Positions 38,748 through 48,056 of a stretch of 48,675 nt of DNA are shown here, in pieces. The translations under genes and the position numbers were made by a program. Positions within the stretch are counted from its first letter, which is position 1, and the number at the start of each line of letters is the position of its first letter. Origin of the DNA: Actinomycetota bacterium (GTDB lineage: Bacteria > Actinomycetota > Actinomycetes > S36-B12); assembly GCA_030645615.1 (NCBI GenBank), contig JAUSNB010000010.1:1-48675 (forward strand), read 5' to 3'. The notes below the pieces were generated by a model. It was not told where the DNA came from, did no database searches, and saw nothing but the letters and a program-made list of their open reading frames with translations.

Positions 38748-40670
38748 GTGGAGACGTCTGGGCAAGGCAGCCTGGTCGGCACCCTTGTCGATGGCCGCTA
38801 CCAGGTCATCTCCCTGCTCGCCAGGGGCGGCATGGCCACGGTCTACCAGGCCACCGACCTCCGGCTCGACCGCATCGTGGCGCTCAAGGTCATGCACGCG
38901 CACCTGGCCCACGACCAGGCGTTCGTGGCGCGCTTCCAGCGCGAGGCCAAGTCCGCCGCCCGGCTGACGCATGGCCACGTCGTCGCCGTCTACGACCAGG
39001 GCGAGTCCAACGGCTTGGTCTACCTCGCCATGGAGTACGTGCCCGGGCGCACGTTGCGCGACGTCCTTCGCCAGTACGGCCCGCTGTCCCCCGAGCAGGC
39101 GCTCGTCTTCCTCGACCCTGTGCTGGAGGCCCTCGCCGCCGCCCACGCGGCCGGCTTCGTCCACCGGGACATCAAGCCCGAGAACGTCCTGATCTCCGAC
39201 GACGGCCGGGTCAAGGTGGCCGACTTCGGCCTCGCCCGCGCCCTGGAGGCGAATGCGTCCAGCGTGACCCAGGGCATGATCATCGGCACCGTCGCGTACC
39301 TGTCTCCCGAGCAGGTCGAGCGTGGCGAGGCCGACGGCCGCTCCGACGTTTACGCCGCAGGCATCCTGCTCTTCGAGATGATCACCGGGCAGGTGCCGCA
39401 CGCCGGGGAGAGCCCGCTGAGCGTGGCCTACCAGCACGTCAACAACGACGTTCCCGCGCCGTCGACCCTGCGGCCGGGCCTCCCGGCGGAGGTGGACGCG
39501 CTCGTCGTCACGGCGACGCGGCGCGATGCTGCCCTGCGCTACCAGAACGCCGCGGACTTCCTCGCAGACGTGCGCCAGGTCCGGGGCATCCTTCCCCCGC
39601 CACGGCCCTTCGTCGACACCCACGACACCCTCGTGGTCGATGCCACCATGACGGCACGGCTGGCGGCGGGAGCGGGCGCCGCCGCAGGCGCGCGGGCGTC
39701 CGCGACGCGGACGACCGGGCCGGTTCCCGGACGCCCTTCCGGCGTCCCCAAGACCGGGTCGGAGCCGACGGTGCGCTACCGCCGCAGCAAGGCGCCCTGG
39801 GTCGTCGCCGGACTGGTGCTCGCCGTTCTCCTCGCAGCCGTGGGCGGCTGGTACGTCGCCGCAGGCCCGGGCAAGTCCGTGGCCACTCCGGATGTCGTCG
39901 GCGAGACGCTGCAGGAGGCTACCCGTACGCTCGCCGCGACCAACCTGCTGATCGCGGTGTCGGCCGAGGAGTTCAGCGAGACCGCCGAAGCGGGCACGAT
40001 CATCAGTACTGACCCACCCGCCGGCGACGGCATCAAGGTTGAGGGCACGGTCAACGCCGTGCTGTCCAAGGGCCCGGAGCGCTACGACGTCCCAGCCCTC
40101 AAGGGCATGGCGGTGGCCGAGGCACAGTCGGCCATCACGGGCGCGAACCTCCTCGTGGGCGCCGTCACCGAGGCATTCGACGACAAGGCGAAGACGGGCA
40201 CGGTCGTGTCCAGCGACCCCAAGGCCGGCACACCGCAGAAGCCCGGCACCGCCGTCGACATGGTCGTTTCGAAGGGCCCGAGGCCGGTGCCCGTGCCCGA
40301 CGTGGAGGGCCGCAAGATCGGGGCCGCGCGCGATGCCCTCCAGGAGGCCGGGCTGAAGGTCGACGTGACCCAGAAGTACTCGAATTCGGTCGCCGATGGC
40401 GTGGTCATCTCCGTCAAGCCCAAGGCCGGGACCGTGGTCGACTCCGGATCGCGGGTGGCCCTCGTGGTCTCGAAAGGCCCACCACCCGTGGTCGTGCCGA
40501 ACCTCATCGACATGCCCAAGGGACGGGCGCTGGCAGCCCTGAAGAAGGCCGGCCTGCAGGCCAACGTCGTCGAGGGGGCTGCCACTCCCCTGAACCGGGT
40601 CTACTCGCAGGACCCGCCAGCCGGGACCGAGGTGCCCCGTGGGAGCACCGTCACCATCCGGGTCATCTGA
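38748..40670 (+). CDS. transmembrane Ser/Thr protein kinase with four PASTA domains
   Basis: 640 residues. The kinase domain (about 16-280) has a Gly-rich loop ARGGMATVYQA, catalytic Lys47 in VALKVM, HRDIKPENV (139-147), DFG (159-161) and SPEQ. A Thr/Ala-rich juxtamembrane linker is followed by one transmembrane helix (about 350-370) and four extracytoplasmic PASTA repeats (about 376-640) with recurring VPxxxG/A and SKGP boundaries. PASTA kinases bind peptidoglycan fragments or lipid II and regulate division and wall synthesis. Gene order before the class II DAHP synthase corresponds to pknL of mycobacteria/corynebacteria; the domain layout resembles PknB. I leave the symbol open. Confidence 0.93.
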   Translation: METSGQGSLVGTLVDGRYQVISLLARGGMATVYQATDLRLDRIVALKVMHAHLAHDQAFVARFQREAKSAARLTHGHVVAVYDQGESNGLVYLAMEYVPGRTLRDVLRQYGPLSPEQALVFLDPVLEALAAAHAAGFVHRDIKPENVLISDDGRVKVADFGLARALEANASSVTQGMIIGTVAYLSPEQVERGEADGRSDVYAAGILLFEMITGQVPHAGESPLSVAYQHVNNDVPAPSTLRPGLPAEVDALVVTATRRDAALRYQNAADFLADVRQVRGILPPPRPFVDTHDTLVVDATMTARLAAGAGAAAGARASATRTTGPVPGRPSGVPKTGSEPTVRYRRSKAPWVVAGLVLAVLLAAVGGWYVAAGPGKSVATPDVVGETLQEATRTLAATNLLIAVSAEEFSETAEAGTIISTDPPAGDGIKVEGTVNAVLSKGPERYDVPALKGMAVAEAQSAITGANLLVGAVTEAFDDKAKTGTVVSSDPKAGTPQKPGTAVDMVVSKGPRPVPVPDVEGRKIGAARDALQEAGLKVDVTQKYSNSVADGVVISVKPKAGTVVDSGSRVALVVSKGPPPVVVPNLIDMPKGRALAALKKAGLQANVVEGAATPLNRVYSQDPPAGTEVPRGSTVTIRVI

Positions 40671-40725
40671 GCCCGCGGGCACTGGGCTCCCAGACACGTC
40701 AGCCGCGGCACGGCAGACTGGCGCC

Positions 40726-42243
40726 ATGACCGATGACCTGCGCGCCCTTGCCGACCGAGCCCTCGCCGCATGCGGGGCCGTGCTCCCGGAGGCCACCGAC
40801 GGCGGACCCCGCCTGCAGGCGCGGACGCCGATCACCGGTGCCGGCCTCGTCGACGTCCGGGCCGCAAGCCGCCAGGACGTCGACGACGTGCTCTCCCGCG
40901 CGCAGGCGGCCTTCGGGGACTGGCGCGCGGTGCCTGCCCCGCGTCGCGGCGCACTGGTCAAGGAGTACGGCCGCCTGCTGGAGCAGCACAAGGACGACCT
41001 GGCCACGCTGGTGACCATCGAGGTCGGCAAGATCCCCGCCGAGGCGCTCGGCGAGATCCAGGAGATGATCGACATCTGCGACTTCGCCGTGGGCCTGTCG
41101 CGCCAGCTGGACGGGCGCACCATGCCGTCGGAGCGCCCTGGCCACCGACTCATGGAGACGTGGCATCCCCGCGGGGTCGTGGCCGTCATCTCCGCCTTCA
41201 ACTTCCCCGCCGCGGTCTGGGCCTGGAACACCGCGGTGGCCCTTGTCTGCGGCAACAGCGTCGTCTGGAAGCCCTCCGAGCTCACCCCGCTCACGTCCCT
41301 CGCCTGCTCGGCCATCCTCGACCGGGCAATCGCGGCGTGCGGCGCTCCAGCAGACGTGCACCAACTCGTGCTCAGCGACCGCGACACGGCTGCCGCGCTC
41401 ATCGACAGCCCCCTGGTGGCCGTCGTCAGCGCGACCGGCTCCGAGCGGATGGGGGCCGACGTCGGTCCCCGCGTCGCGGCCCGTTTCGGGCACTCCATCC
41501 TCGAGCTCGGCGGCAACAACGCAGCGATCGTGGCCCCGTCGGCCGACCTCGAACTGGCCGTCCGCGGCATCGTCTTCGCCGCGGCCGGCACGGCAGGCCA
41601 GCGCTGCACCTCGCTGCGCCGGGTCATCGCGCACGAGAGCGTGGCCGACGAGCTCGTTCACCGGCTGGCGGAGGTGTTCCGCAGGCTGCGCGTGGCCAGC
41701 CCCCTCGAGGAGGGCACCCTCGTCGGGCCGCTCATCTCCGAGTCGGCGTTCACCGCTATGCAGGAGGCGCTCGCCGCGGCCGAGCGCGAGGGCGGAAAGG
41801 TCGTGGCCGGTGGGGAGCGGCATCACGTGGGAACCCCCGACGCGTTCTACGCGCGGCCCGCCGTGGTGCGGATGCCGGCACAGACCGACATCGTCAGGCG
41901 CGAGACGTTCGCCCCCATCGTGTACGTCATGACCTACACCGAACTAGACCAGGCCATCGCCCTGCAGAACGGCGTGCCCCAAGGCCTGTCGTCGAGCATC
42001 TTCACCCTGGACCAGCGGGAGGCCGAGGTCTTCATGTCGTCTGCCGGATCGGACTGCGGCATCGTCAACGTCAACATCGGGACATCCGGCGCGGAGATCG
42101 GCGGTGCCTTCGGCGGCGAGAAGTCCACCGGAGGTGGACGCGAGTCCGGCTCGGACGCCTGGCGCGGCTACATGCGCCGCGCCACGAACACGATCAACTA
42201 CTCCGACGAGCTTCCCCTCGCGCAAGGGGTCAACTTCGCATGA
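40726..42243 (+). CDS. aldehyde dehydrogenase family 7, probable L-piperidine-6-carboxylate (aminoadipate semialdehyde) dehydrogenase
   Basis: 505 residues. The catalytic Cys294 is in AGQRCTSLRR and the general-base Glu260 in SILELGGNNAAIV. The ALDH7/antiquitin signatures are METWHPRGVVAVISAFNFPA, GAEIGGAFGGEKSTGGGRES followed by GSDAWRGYMRR and ATNTINYS. Enzymes of this group oxidise alpha-aminoadipate semialdehyde/piperidine-6-carboxylate to alpha-aminoadipate with NAD+. The next gene, an FAD amino-acid oxidase, overlaps by 4 bp, which supports a pipecolate-to-aminoadipate module. CAGACT lies 6 nt before the ATG. Confidence 0.87.
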   Translation: MTDDLRALADRALAACGAVLPEATDGGPRLQARTPITGAGLVDVRAASRQDVDDVLSRAQAAFGDWRAVPAPRRGALVKEYGRLLEQHKDDLATLVTIEVGKIPAEALGEIQEMIDICDFAVGLSRQLDGRTMPSERPGHRLMETWHPRGVVAVISAFNFPAAVWAWNTAVALVCGNSVVWKPSELTPLTSLACSAILDRAIAACGAPADVHQLVLSDRDTAAALIDSPLVAVVSATGSERMGADVGPRVAARFGHSILELGGNNAAIVAPSADLELAVRGIVFAAAGTAGQRCTSLRRVIAHESVADELVHRLAEVFRRLRVASPLEEGTLVGPLISESAFTAMQEALAAAEREGGKVVAGGERHHVGTPDAFYARPAVVRMPAQTDIVRRETFAPIVYVMTYTELDQAIALQNGVPQGLSSSIFTLDQREAEVFMSSAGSDCGIVNVNIGTSGAEIGGAFGGEKSTGGGRESGSDAWRGYMRRATNTINYSDELPLAQGVNFA

Positions 42244-43418
42244 CCGGCAGTGGTCGGCTCCCGGACGACGCTCGCGTCATCGTGATCGGCGGCGGAGCCA
42301 TCGGCGTGAGCATCGCATTCCACCTGGCCGAGGCAGGCGTGCCCGACGTGCTCTTGCTCGAACGGGACGCACTTGGCAGCGGTTCCACGTCGAAGGCGGC
42401 CGGAGGCATCAGGGCGCAGTTCTCCGACCCCATCAACGTCGTCCTCGGCGCTCGCAGCCTAGACGCCTTTGAGCAGTTCGCGGTCCGACCCGGCCAGGAG
42501 ATCGACCTGCACCAGACCGGCTACCTCTTCCTCCTGACGACGCCAGACGAGGTCGCGCTCTACGAGCGGTCCGTGGCGCTGCAGAACGCCCTCGGCGTGG
42601 AGAGCCGGATGATGGCACCGGACGAGGCGGCAGCCTTGAGCCCCGGCGTCGTCACCGACGACGTCATCGCCGCGGCCTTCCACGCCCGGGACGGGTACTG
42701 CAGTCCTGAGTCCGTCGTCCTCGGCTACGCAACCGCGGCTCGGCGCCTCGGCGCGCGGATCGTTACCGGGGTCGAGGTGACCGGCATCGATGCCAAGGAC
42801 GGCCAGGTGAGCGCCGTCCTCACCAAGCAGGGCGCGGTGCGCACGACCGCAGTGGTCCTGGCCGCGGGAGCGTGGTCGCAGTCCCTCGCCGGCACCGCTG
42901 GCGTGCACCTGCCCGTCACGCCGCTGCGCCGGCAGATCCTGGTCACCGAGCCGATCACGCAGTCCACCGCCGCCCTCCTCCCGGACACGATGCCCATGAC
43001 CATCGACGCGGCGTCCACCTTCTACCTGCACCGCGAAGGACCGGGCGTGCTTTTCGGAATGTCGTACCAGGACGAGCGACCGGGCTTCGATGTCGAGTAC
43101 AGCGACGAGTGGATGGCCGACCTCATGGAGGCCGTGTCGTGGCGCTGTCCCGCGCTGCTCGACGTGGGGCTGGCCCATCGATGGGCCGGCCTCTACGAGG
43201 TGACCCCAGACCACAACGCCCTGATCGGCCAGTCCAGCACGACGCCAGGCTTCCTCTACGCCACCGGGTTCTCCGGGCACGGCTTCCTGCAGGCGCCGGC
43301 CGTGGGCGAGATCATCCGAGACCTGTACCTCGCGCGTCGGCCGTTCGTCGACGTGTCGCCGCTGTCCGCCGAGCGCTTCGCGCGCGGCGACATGCGAGGC
43401 GAGGCGAACATCGTCTGA
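42240..43418 (+). CDS. FAD-dependent amine/amino-acid oxidoreductase (DAO/SoxB-like)
   Basis: 392 residues. The N-terminal dinucleotide motif is VIVIGGGAIGVSIAFHLAEA with LLLERDALGSGSTSKAAGGI, then AAFHARDGYCSPESVVLGYA, VVLAAGAWSQSLA, PLRRQILVTEP, and the C-terminal AGLYEVTPDHNALIGQSS and ATGFSGHGFLQAPAVGE. This is the DAO superfamily architecture of sarcosine-oxidase beta and related secondary-amine oxidases; no covalent-FAD His/Cys is obvious. Overlap with the ALDH7 gene suggests oxidation of L-pipecolate (or another cyclic amine) to feed that enzyme. Substrate inferred from context only. Confidence 0.85.
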   Translation: MTGSGRLPDDARVIVIGGGAIGVSIAFHLAEAGVPDVLLLERDALGSGSTSKAAGGIRAQFSDPINVVLGARSLDAFEQFAVRPGQEIDLHQTGYLFLLTTPDEVALYERSVALQNALGVESRMMAPDEAAALSPGVVTDDVIAAAFHARDGYCSPESVVLGYATAARRLGARIVTGVEVTGIDAKDGQVSAVLTKQGAVRTTAVVLAAGAWSQSLAGTAGVHLPVTPLRRQILVTEPITQSTAALLPDTMPMTIDAASTFYLHREGPGVLFGMSYQDERPGFDVEYSDEWMADLMEAVSWRCPALLDVGLAHRWAGLYEVTPDHNALIGQSSTTPGFLYATGFSGHGFLQAPAVGEIIRDLYLARRPFVDVSPLSAERFARGDMRGEANIV

Positions 43419-43421
43419 CCA

Positions 43422-43970
43422 CTAGAGCAGCACGCCTTCGTGCTCCAGCAGAGCGATCTTGATGTCCAGGCCGTAGCCATATCCGCCGATGCCGTCGGAG
43501 GACACGATGCGATGGCACGGGATGAACGGTGCCACCAGGTTCGACGAGCACACCGTGCCTGCGGCCCGAGCCGCGCGCGGACGGCCGGCCCGACGTGCGA
43601 GTCCCGCATACGTGTCGATGCTGCCACCGCGGATCGTGCGCATCGCCCGCCACGCCTGCTGCTGGAACGGCCCGCCGGGCTGGCTCACCGACACCTCTTC
43701 GAGGGCGTCGAGGTCTCCGTCGCCGTAACGGGCGAGGACGTCCACGAGGAAGGGAACCGGGCTGCGTGGGTGGACATCACGACCCACCGTGATCAGGTGC
43801 CCGAGTGCGTCGTCGATCCCACGGAAGGACGACGAGACGACCGCGCCGTACTCCGCCGGGCCGAGGTCACCCGCGGCATGCGGGTCGACGACGATGCCGA
43901 CCGGCCCGGCCGGGGTCTGGTACACGGCGGCGAGCAGCGGCCCCGGGGTGTACTCGCTGGCCCGAGGCAT
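43422..43970 (-). CDS. ogt: methylated-DNA-protein-cysteine S-methyltransferase (MGMT/Ogt)
   Basis: 182 residues. The active-site Cys152 is in FIPCHRIVSSDGIGGYGYG, preceded by QQQAWRAMRTIRGGSIDTYA (helix-turn-helix, Tyr/Arg finger region) and VCSSNLVAP. It transfers alkyl groups from O6-alkylguanine to itself in DNA repair. The N-terminal domain is short. The ATG begins 5 bp after the class II DAHP synthase stop on the same strand, so the two are probably co-transcribed. It converges on the FAD oxidoreductase gene. Confidence 0.9.
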   Translation of the reverse strand: MPRASEYTPGPLLAAVYQTPAGPVGIVVDPHAAGDLGPAEYGAVVSSSFRGIDDALGHLITVGRDVHPRSPVPFLVDVLARYGDGDLDALEEVSVSQPGGPFQQQAWRAMRTIRGGSIDTYAGLARRAGRPRAARAAGTVCSSNLVAPFIPCHRIVSSDGIGGYGYGLDIKIALLEHEGVLL

Positions 43971-43975
43971 CGGGC

Positions 43976-45304
43976 CTACCGCTTGATCAGCATGTCGGCG
44001 ACGAGGAAGGCCAGTTCGAGGCTCTGCTCACGGTTGAGCCGGGGATCGCACGCCGTCTCGTAACGCTCACCGAGGTTGCCTTCGAGCACGCCGCCGGTGC
44101 CGCCGATGCACTCGGTCACGTCGTCGCCGGTGAGCTCGATGTGCAGGCCGCCCGGGATCGTGCCGAGGGCCCGGTGCACCTCGAAGAAGCCCTCGACCTC
44201 GCCGACGACATCGTCGAACAGCCGCGTCTTGTGGCCGCTGGCGGCTTCGCGGGTGTTGCCGTGCATCGGGTCGCAGACCCACACCACGGGGATGCCGCTG
44301 CCGTCGACCTTCTGCACGATGCTCGGAAGCACCTCGCCGACAGCGCCCGCGCCCATGCGCGTGATGAGGGTCAGCCGGCCCGGGATGCGATCGGGGTTGA
44401 GCACTTCGCACAGTTGCACGACCTCGTCCGGTGACGCGGTCGGGCCGACCTTGACCCCCACGGGATTGTGGATCGTGGATGCGAAGTGCACGTGCGCGCC
44501 GTCGAGCTGGCGGGTCCGCTCCCCGATCCACAGGAAGTGGCCGGACACGTCGTAGGGCAGGCCGGTCCGGGAATCGATCCGGGTGAGGGCACGCTCGTAA
44601 TCGATCGACAGGGCCTCGTGCGCCGCGTAGAACTCGACCCGCTGGAGCTCCTCCGGGTCGGCCCCGATGGCCCGCATGAAGGCGAGCGCTCGGTCGAGGT
44701 CGCCGGCCATGGCCTCGTACCGCTGGCCTGCAACGGAATCCCGGACGAAGTCCTGGTTCCACGCGTGGACCTGGCGCAGGTCGGCATAGCCGCCTTGGGT
44801 GAAGGCGCGCACGAGGTTGAGGGCAGCGCTGGACGCGTTGTAGGCCCGGACAAGACGATGCGCATCGGGGCGACGCAGGGCGGCGTCGAACTCAATGGCG
44901 TTGACGGCATCGCCGAAGTAGGACGTGAGCTCGACGCCGCCGCGACTCTCGATCGGCTGGCTGCGCGGCTTGAAGTACTGCCCGGCGAGGCGGCCCACCT
45001 TGACTACGGGGAGGGAAGCCGCGTACGTCAGAACGACCGACATCTGCAGCACGGTCTTGAGCCGAGCCCGGATGGACTCCGCGTTGTTGGCCGCGAAGGT
45101 CTCGGCGCAGTCGCCGCCCATCAGCACGAAGGCCTGGCCCTGCGCGGCGGCGGCCAGCCGGGAAGCGAGCACGTCGCACTCCCCCGCGAACACCAGCGGC
45201 GGGAGCGTGGACAACTCGTCGACGGCTGCCCGGAGCTCGGCAGCATCGGGCCATGGCGGCTGCTGGGCAGCCGGCAGGTCAGGCCACGTGATCGGCATGG
45301 GCAT
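43976..45304 (-). CDS. aroG: class II 3-deoxy-D-arabino-heptulosonate 7-phosphate synthase
   Basis: 442 residues, the size of plant-type AroA-II enzymes. GQAFVLMGGDCAETFAANNA, KVGRLAGQYFKPRS, GDAVNAIEFDAALRRPDAHR, EALSIDYERALTRID, HFLWIGERTRQLDGAHVHF, NPVGVKVGPTASPDEVVQLC, LTLITRMGAGAV, VWVCDPMHGN and GGLHIELTGDDVTEC are all diagnostic, including the metal-binding Cys, His, Glu and Asp. It catalyses the first step of the shikimate pathway from PEP and erythrose-4-phosphate. TAACCT lies 6 nt before the ATG, indicating a leaderless transcript. Confidence 0.95.
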   Translation of the reverse strand: MPMPITWPDLPAAQQPPWPDAAELRAAVDELSTLPPLVFAGECDVLASRLAAAAQGQAFVLMGGDCAETFAANNAESIRARLKTVLQMSVVLTYAASLPVVKVGRLAGQYFKPRSQPIESRGGVELTSYFGDAVNAIEFDAALRRPDAHRLVRAYNASSAALNLVRAFTQGGYADLRQVHAWNQDFVRDSVAGQRYEAMAGDLDRALAFMRAIGADPEELQRVEFYAAHEALSIDYERALTRIDSRTGLPYDVSGHFLWIGERTRQLDGAHVHFASTIHNPVGVKVGPTASPDEVVQLCEVLNPDRIPGRLTLITRMGAGAVGEVLPSIVQKVDGSGIPVVWVCDPMHGNTREAASGHKTRLFDDVVGEVEGFFEVHRALGTIPGGLHIELTGDDVTECIGGTGGVLEGNLGERYETACDPRLNREQSLELAFLVADMLIKR

Positions 45305-45310
45305 GCGACA

Positions 45311-45316
45311 AGGTTA
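45311..45316 (-). promoter_or_regulatory. -10 element TAACCT, leaderless start of aroG
   Basis: On minus, TAACCT lies 6 nt before the ATG at 45304. No Shine-Dalgarno sequence is present in the 57-bp gap. Confidence 0.5.
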
Positions 45317-45361
45317 GGGCACGGCCACGCAGGCGCGTGACGCGCAGGTTGTGGCCGACGG

Positions 45362-46387
45362 CTACCCGAAGAAGGAGCGCGCTTCCTCGTAACGGGCCAG
45401 CGGCACGGTCTTGAGGACTCCCGTCGCCGCCTGCAGCGGCACGCGAACGATGTCGGTGCCCTGCAGCGCGACCATGGTGCCCCACGCCTCGTCCTTGACG
45501 GCCGAGATCGCGTTGAGCCCGAACCGCGTCGCCAGTACTCGGTCGAAGGCGGTCGGCGTTCCGCCACGCTGGATGTGGCCGAGGACGGTCGTCCGGGCCT
45601 CATGCCCGGTCCGCGACTCGATCTGCTGGGCCAGCCAGTCGCCGATGCCGGACAGCTTGACGTGGCCGAACGCATCGAGCGTGGTGTCCTTGGTGACGAG
45701 GTCCCCGCCCTTCGGGAGGGCTCCCTCGGACACCACGATGATCGGCGCGTAGCTGGCCTTGAAGCGCGACTCGACCCAGCCGATCACCTCGTCGAGGTCG
45801 AACTCGACCTCGGGGATGAGGATCGCGTTCGCGCCGCCGGCCATGCCCGAGTGCAGCGCGATCCAGCCGGCGTGCCGACCCATGACCTCGCAGATGAGGA
45901 TCCGGTGGTGCGACTCCGCCGTGGTGTGCAGTCGGTCGATGGCCTCCGTCGCGATGCCGACAGCGGTGTCGAACCCGAACGTGTAGTCCGTGGCGCTGAG
46001 GTCGTTGTCGATGGTCTTGGGGACGCCAACGACGTGGAACCCGTGCTCGGTGAGCGTCGTCGCGACCCCGAGGGTGTCCTCGCCGCCGATGGCGACCAGT
46101 GCGTCTATGCCGAGGGTCTGGAGGTTCTGCTCGATCCGCTCGATGCCGCCTTCGACCTTGATCGGGTTCGTCCGGGAGGACCCCAGGATGGTTCCGCCGC
46201 GCGGCAGGATCCCGCGCACGGCGGCGATGTCGAGGGGCATCGTCGAGCCCTCGAGCGGGCCCTTCCAGCCATCCCGGAAACCGACGAACTCGTAGCCGTA
46301 CTCAGTCACGCCGCGGCGCACGACGGCGCGGATCACCGCATTGAGGCCAGGGCAGTCGCCGCCACCAGTGAGAACGCCTACGCGCAT
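45362..46387 (-). CDS. pfkA: 6-phosphofructokinase, probably PPi-dependent (group III)
   Basis: 341 residues. PFK core motifs are VGVLTGGGDCPGLNAVIRAV, GILPRGGTILGSSRTNP, VAIGGEDTLGVA (101-107), VGVPKTIDNDLSATDYTFGF with catalytic Asp in TIDND, EVMGRHAGWIALHSG, and RTTVLGHIQRGGTPTAFDRV. The GGEDT segment has Asp at the position (104) that is Gly in ATP-dependent enzymes, and PKTIDND has Lys where ATP enzymes of group I have Gly; both match the PPi-dependent Amycolatopsis-type enzyme. Glycolysis, cytoplasmic, reversible if PPi-linked. AAGGGG precedes the ATG by 11 nt. Confidence 0.9.
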   Translation of the reverse strand: MRVGVLTGGGDCPGLNAVIRAVVRRGVTEYGYEFVGFRDGWKGPLEGSTMPLDIAAVRGILPRGGTILGSSRTNPIKVEGGIERIEQNLQTLGIDALVAIGGEDTLGVATTLTEHGFHVVGVPKTIDNDLSATDYTFGFDTAVGIATEAIDRLHTTAESHHRILICEVMGRHAGWIALHSGMAGGANAILIPEVEFDLDEVIGWVESRFKASYAPIIVVSEGALPKGGDLVTKDTTLDAFGHVKLSGIGDWLAQQIESRTGHEARTTVLGHIQRGGTPTAFDRVLATRFGLNAISAVKDEAWGTMVALQGTDIVRVPLQAATGVLKTVPLARYEEARSFFG

Positions 46388-46423
46388 GACTCAAGCACCC
46401 CTTCGGTCAGGACTCGTGCCCCA

Positions 46424-46452
46424 ACTCTAGCCATGCATGTAATCGCTGTCAT
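46424..46452 (-). promoter_or_regulatory. candidate sigma-A promoter for the phosphofructokinase gene
   Basis: On minus, ATGACA (46447-46452) and TAGAGT (46424-46429) are separated by 17 bp. The inferred leader of about 30 nt contains AAGGGG, so unlike its neighbours this gene is leadered. Confidence 0.55.
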
Positions 46453-46480
46453 CCGGTCGGCGGCGAGGGCGCAGGGTCAC

Positions 46481-46486
46481 TAGGGT
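46481..46486 (+). promoter_or_regulatory. -10 element TAGGGT, leaderless start of glpK
   Basis: TAGGGT lies 7 nt before the GTG at 46494. No Shine-Dalgarno sequence is present. Confidence 0.5.
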
Positions 46487-46493
46487 CAGCCGG

Positions 46494-47969
<1,476 letters not shown>

Positions 47970-47984
47970 CGCGTCTGCACTGAG

Positions 47985-48017
47985 CCGCGAAACCGTTGTG
48001 GATGAACGGATTCGCGG
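47985..48017 (+). terminator. hairpin after glpK
   Basis: 47985-47997 and 48005-48017 are inverted repeats pairing at 12 of 13 positions around a 7-nt loop. It begins 15 bp after the glpK stop. No T-tract follows. Confidence 0.5.
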
Positions 48018-48044
48018 GCGGGGTCGACTGTCAGTGGGGGTGTC

Positions 48045-48050
48045 TAGGTT
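48045..48050 (+). promoter_or_regulatory. -10 element TAGGTT, leaderless start of the DUF222 gene
   Basis: TAGGTT lies 6 nt before the ATG at 48057. A GTCGAC (48023-48028) 16 bp upstream is a weak -35. Confidence 0.5.
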
Positions 48051-48056
48051 CGGGTC

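Noticed and set aside
38163-41627. 1154-codon open frame on minus, antisense to the kinase and aldehyde dehydrogenase genes
   Set aside because: Low-complexity, His/Arg/Gly-rich composition with no domain; it is the mirror of GC-biased codons of the two real genes on plus.
47995-48007. DnaA-box-like TCATCCACA (8 of 9) near the glpK hairpin
   Set aside because: A single copy inside the loop of a probable terminator, with no AT-rich region or further boxes; chance match more likely than an origin.
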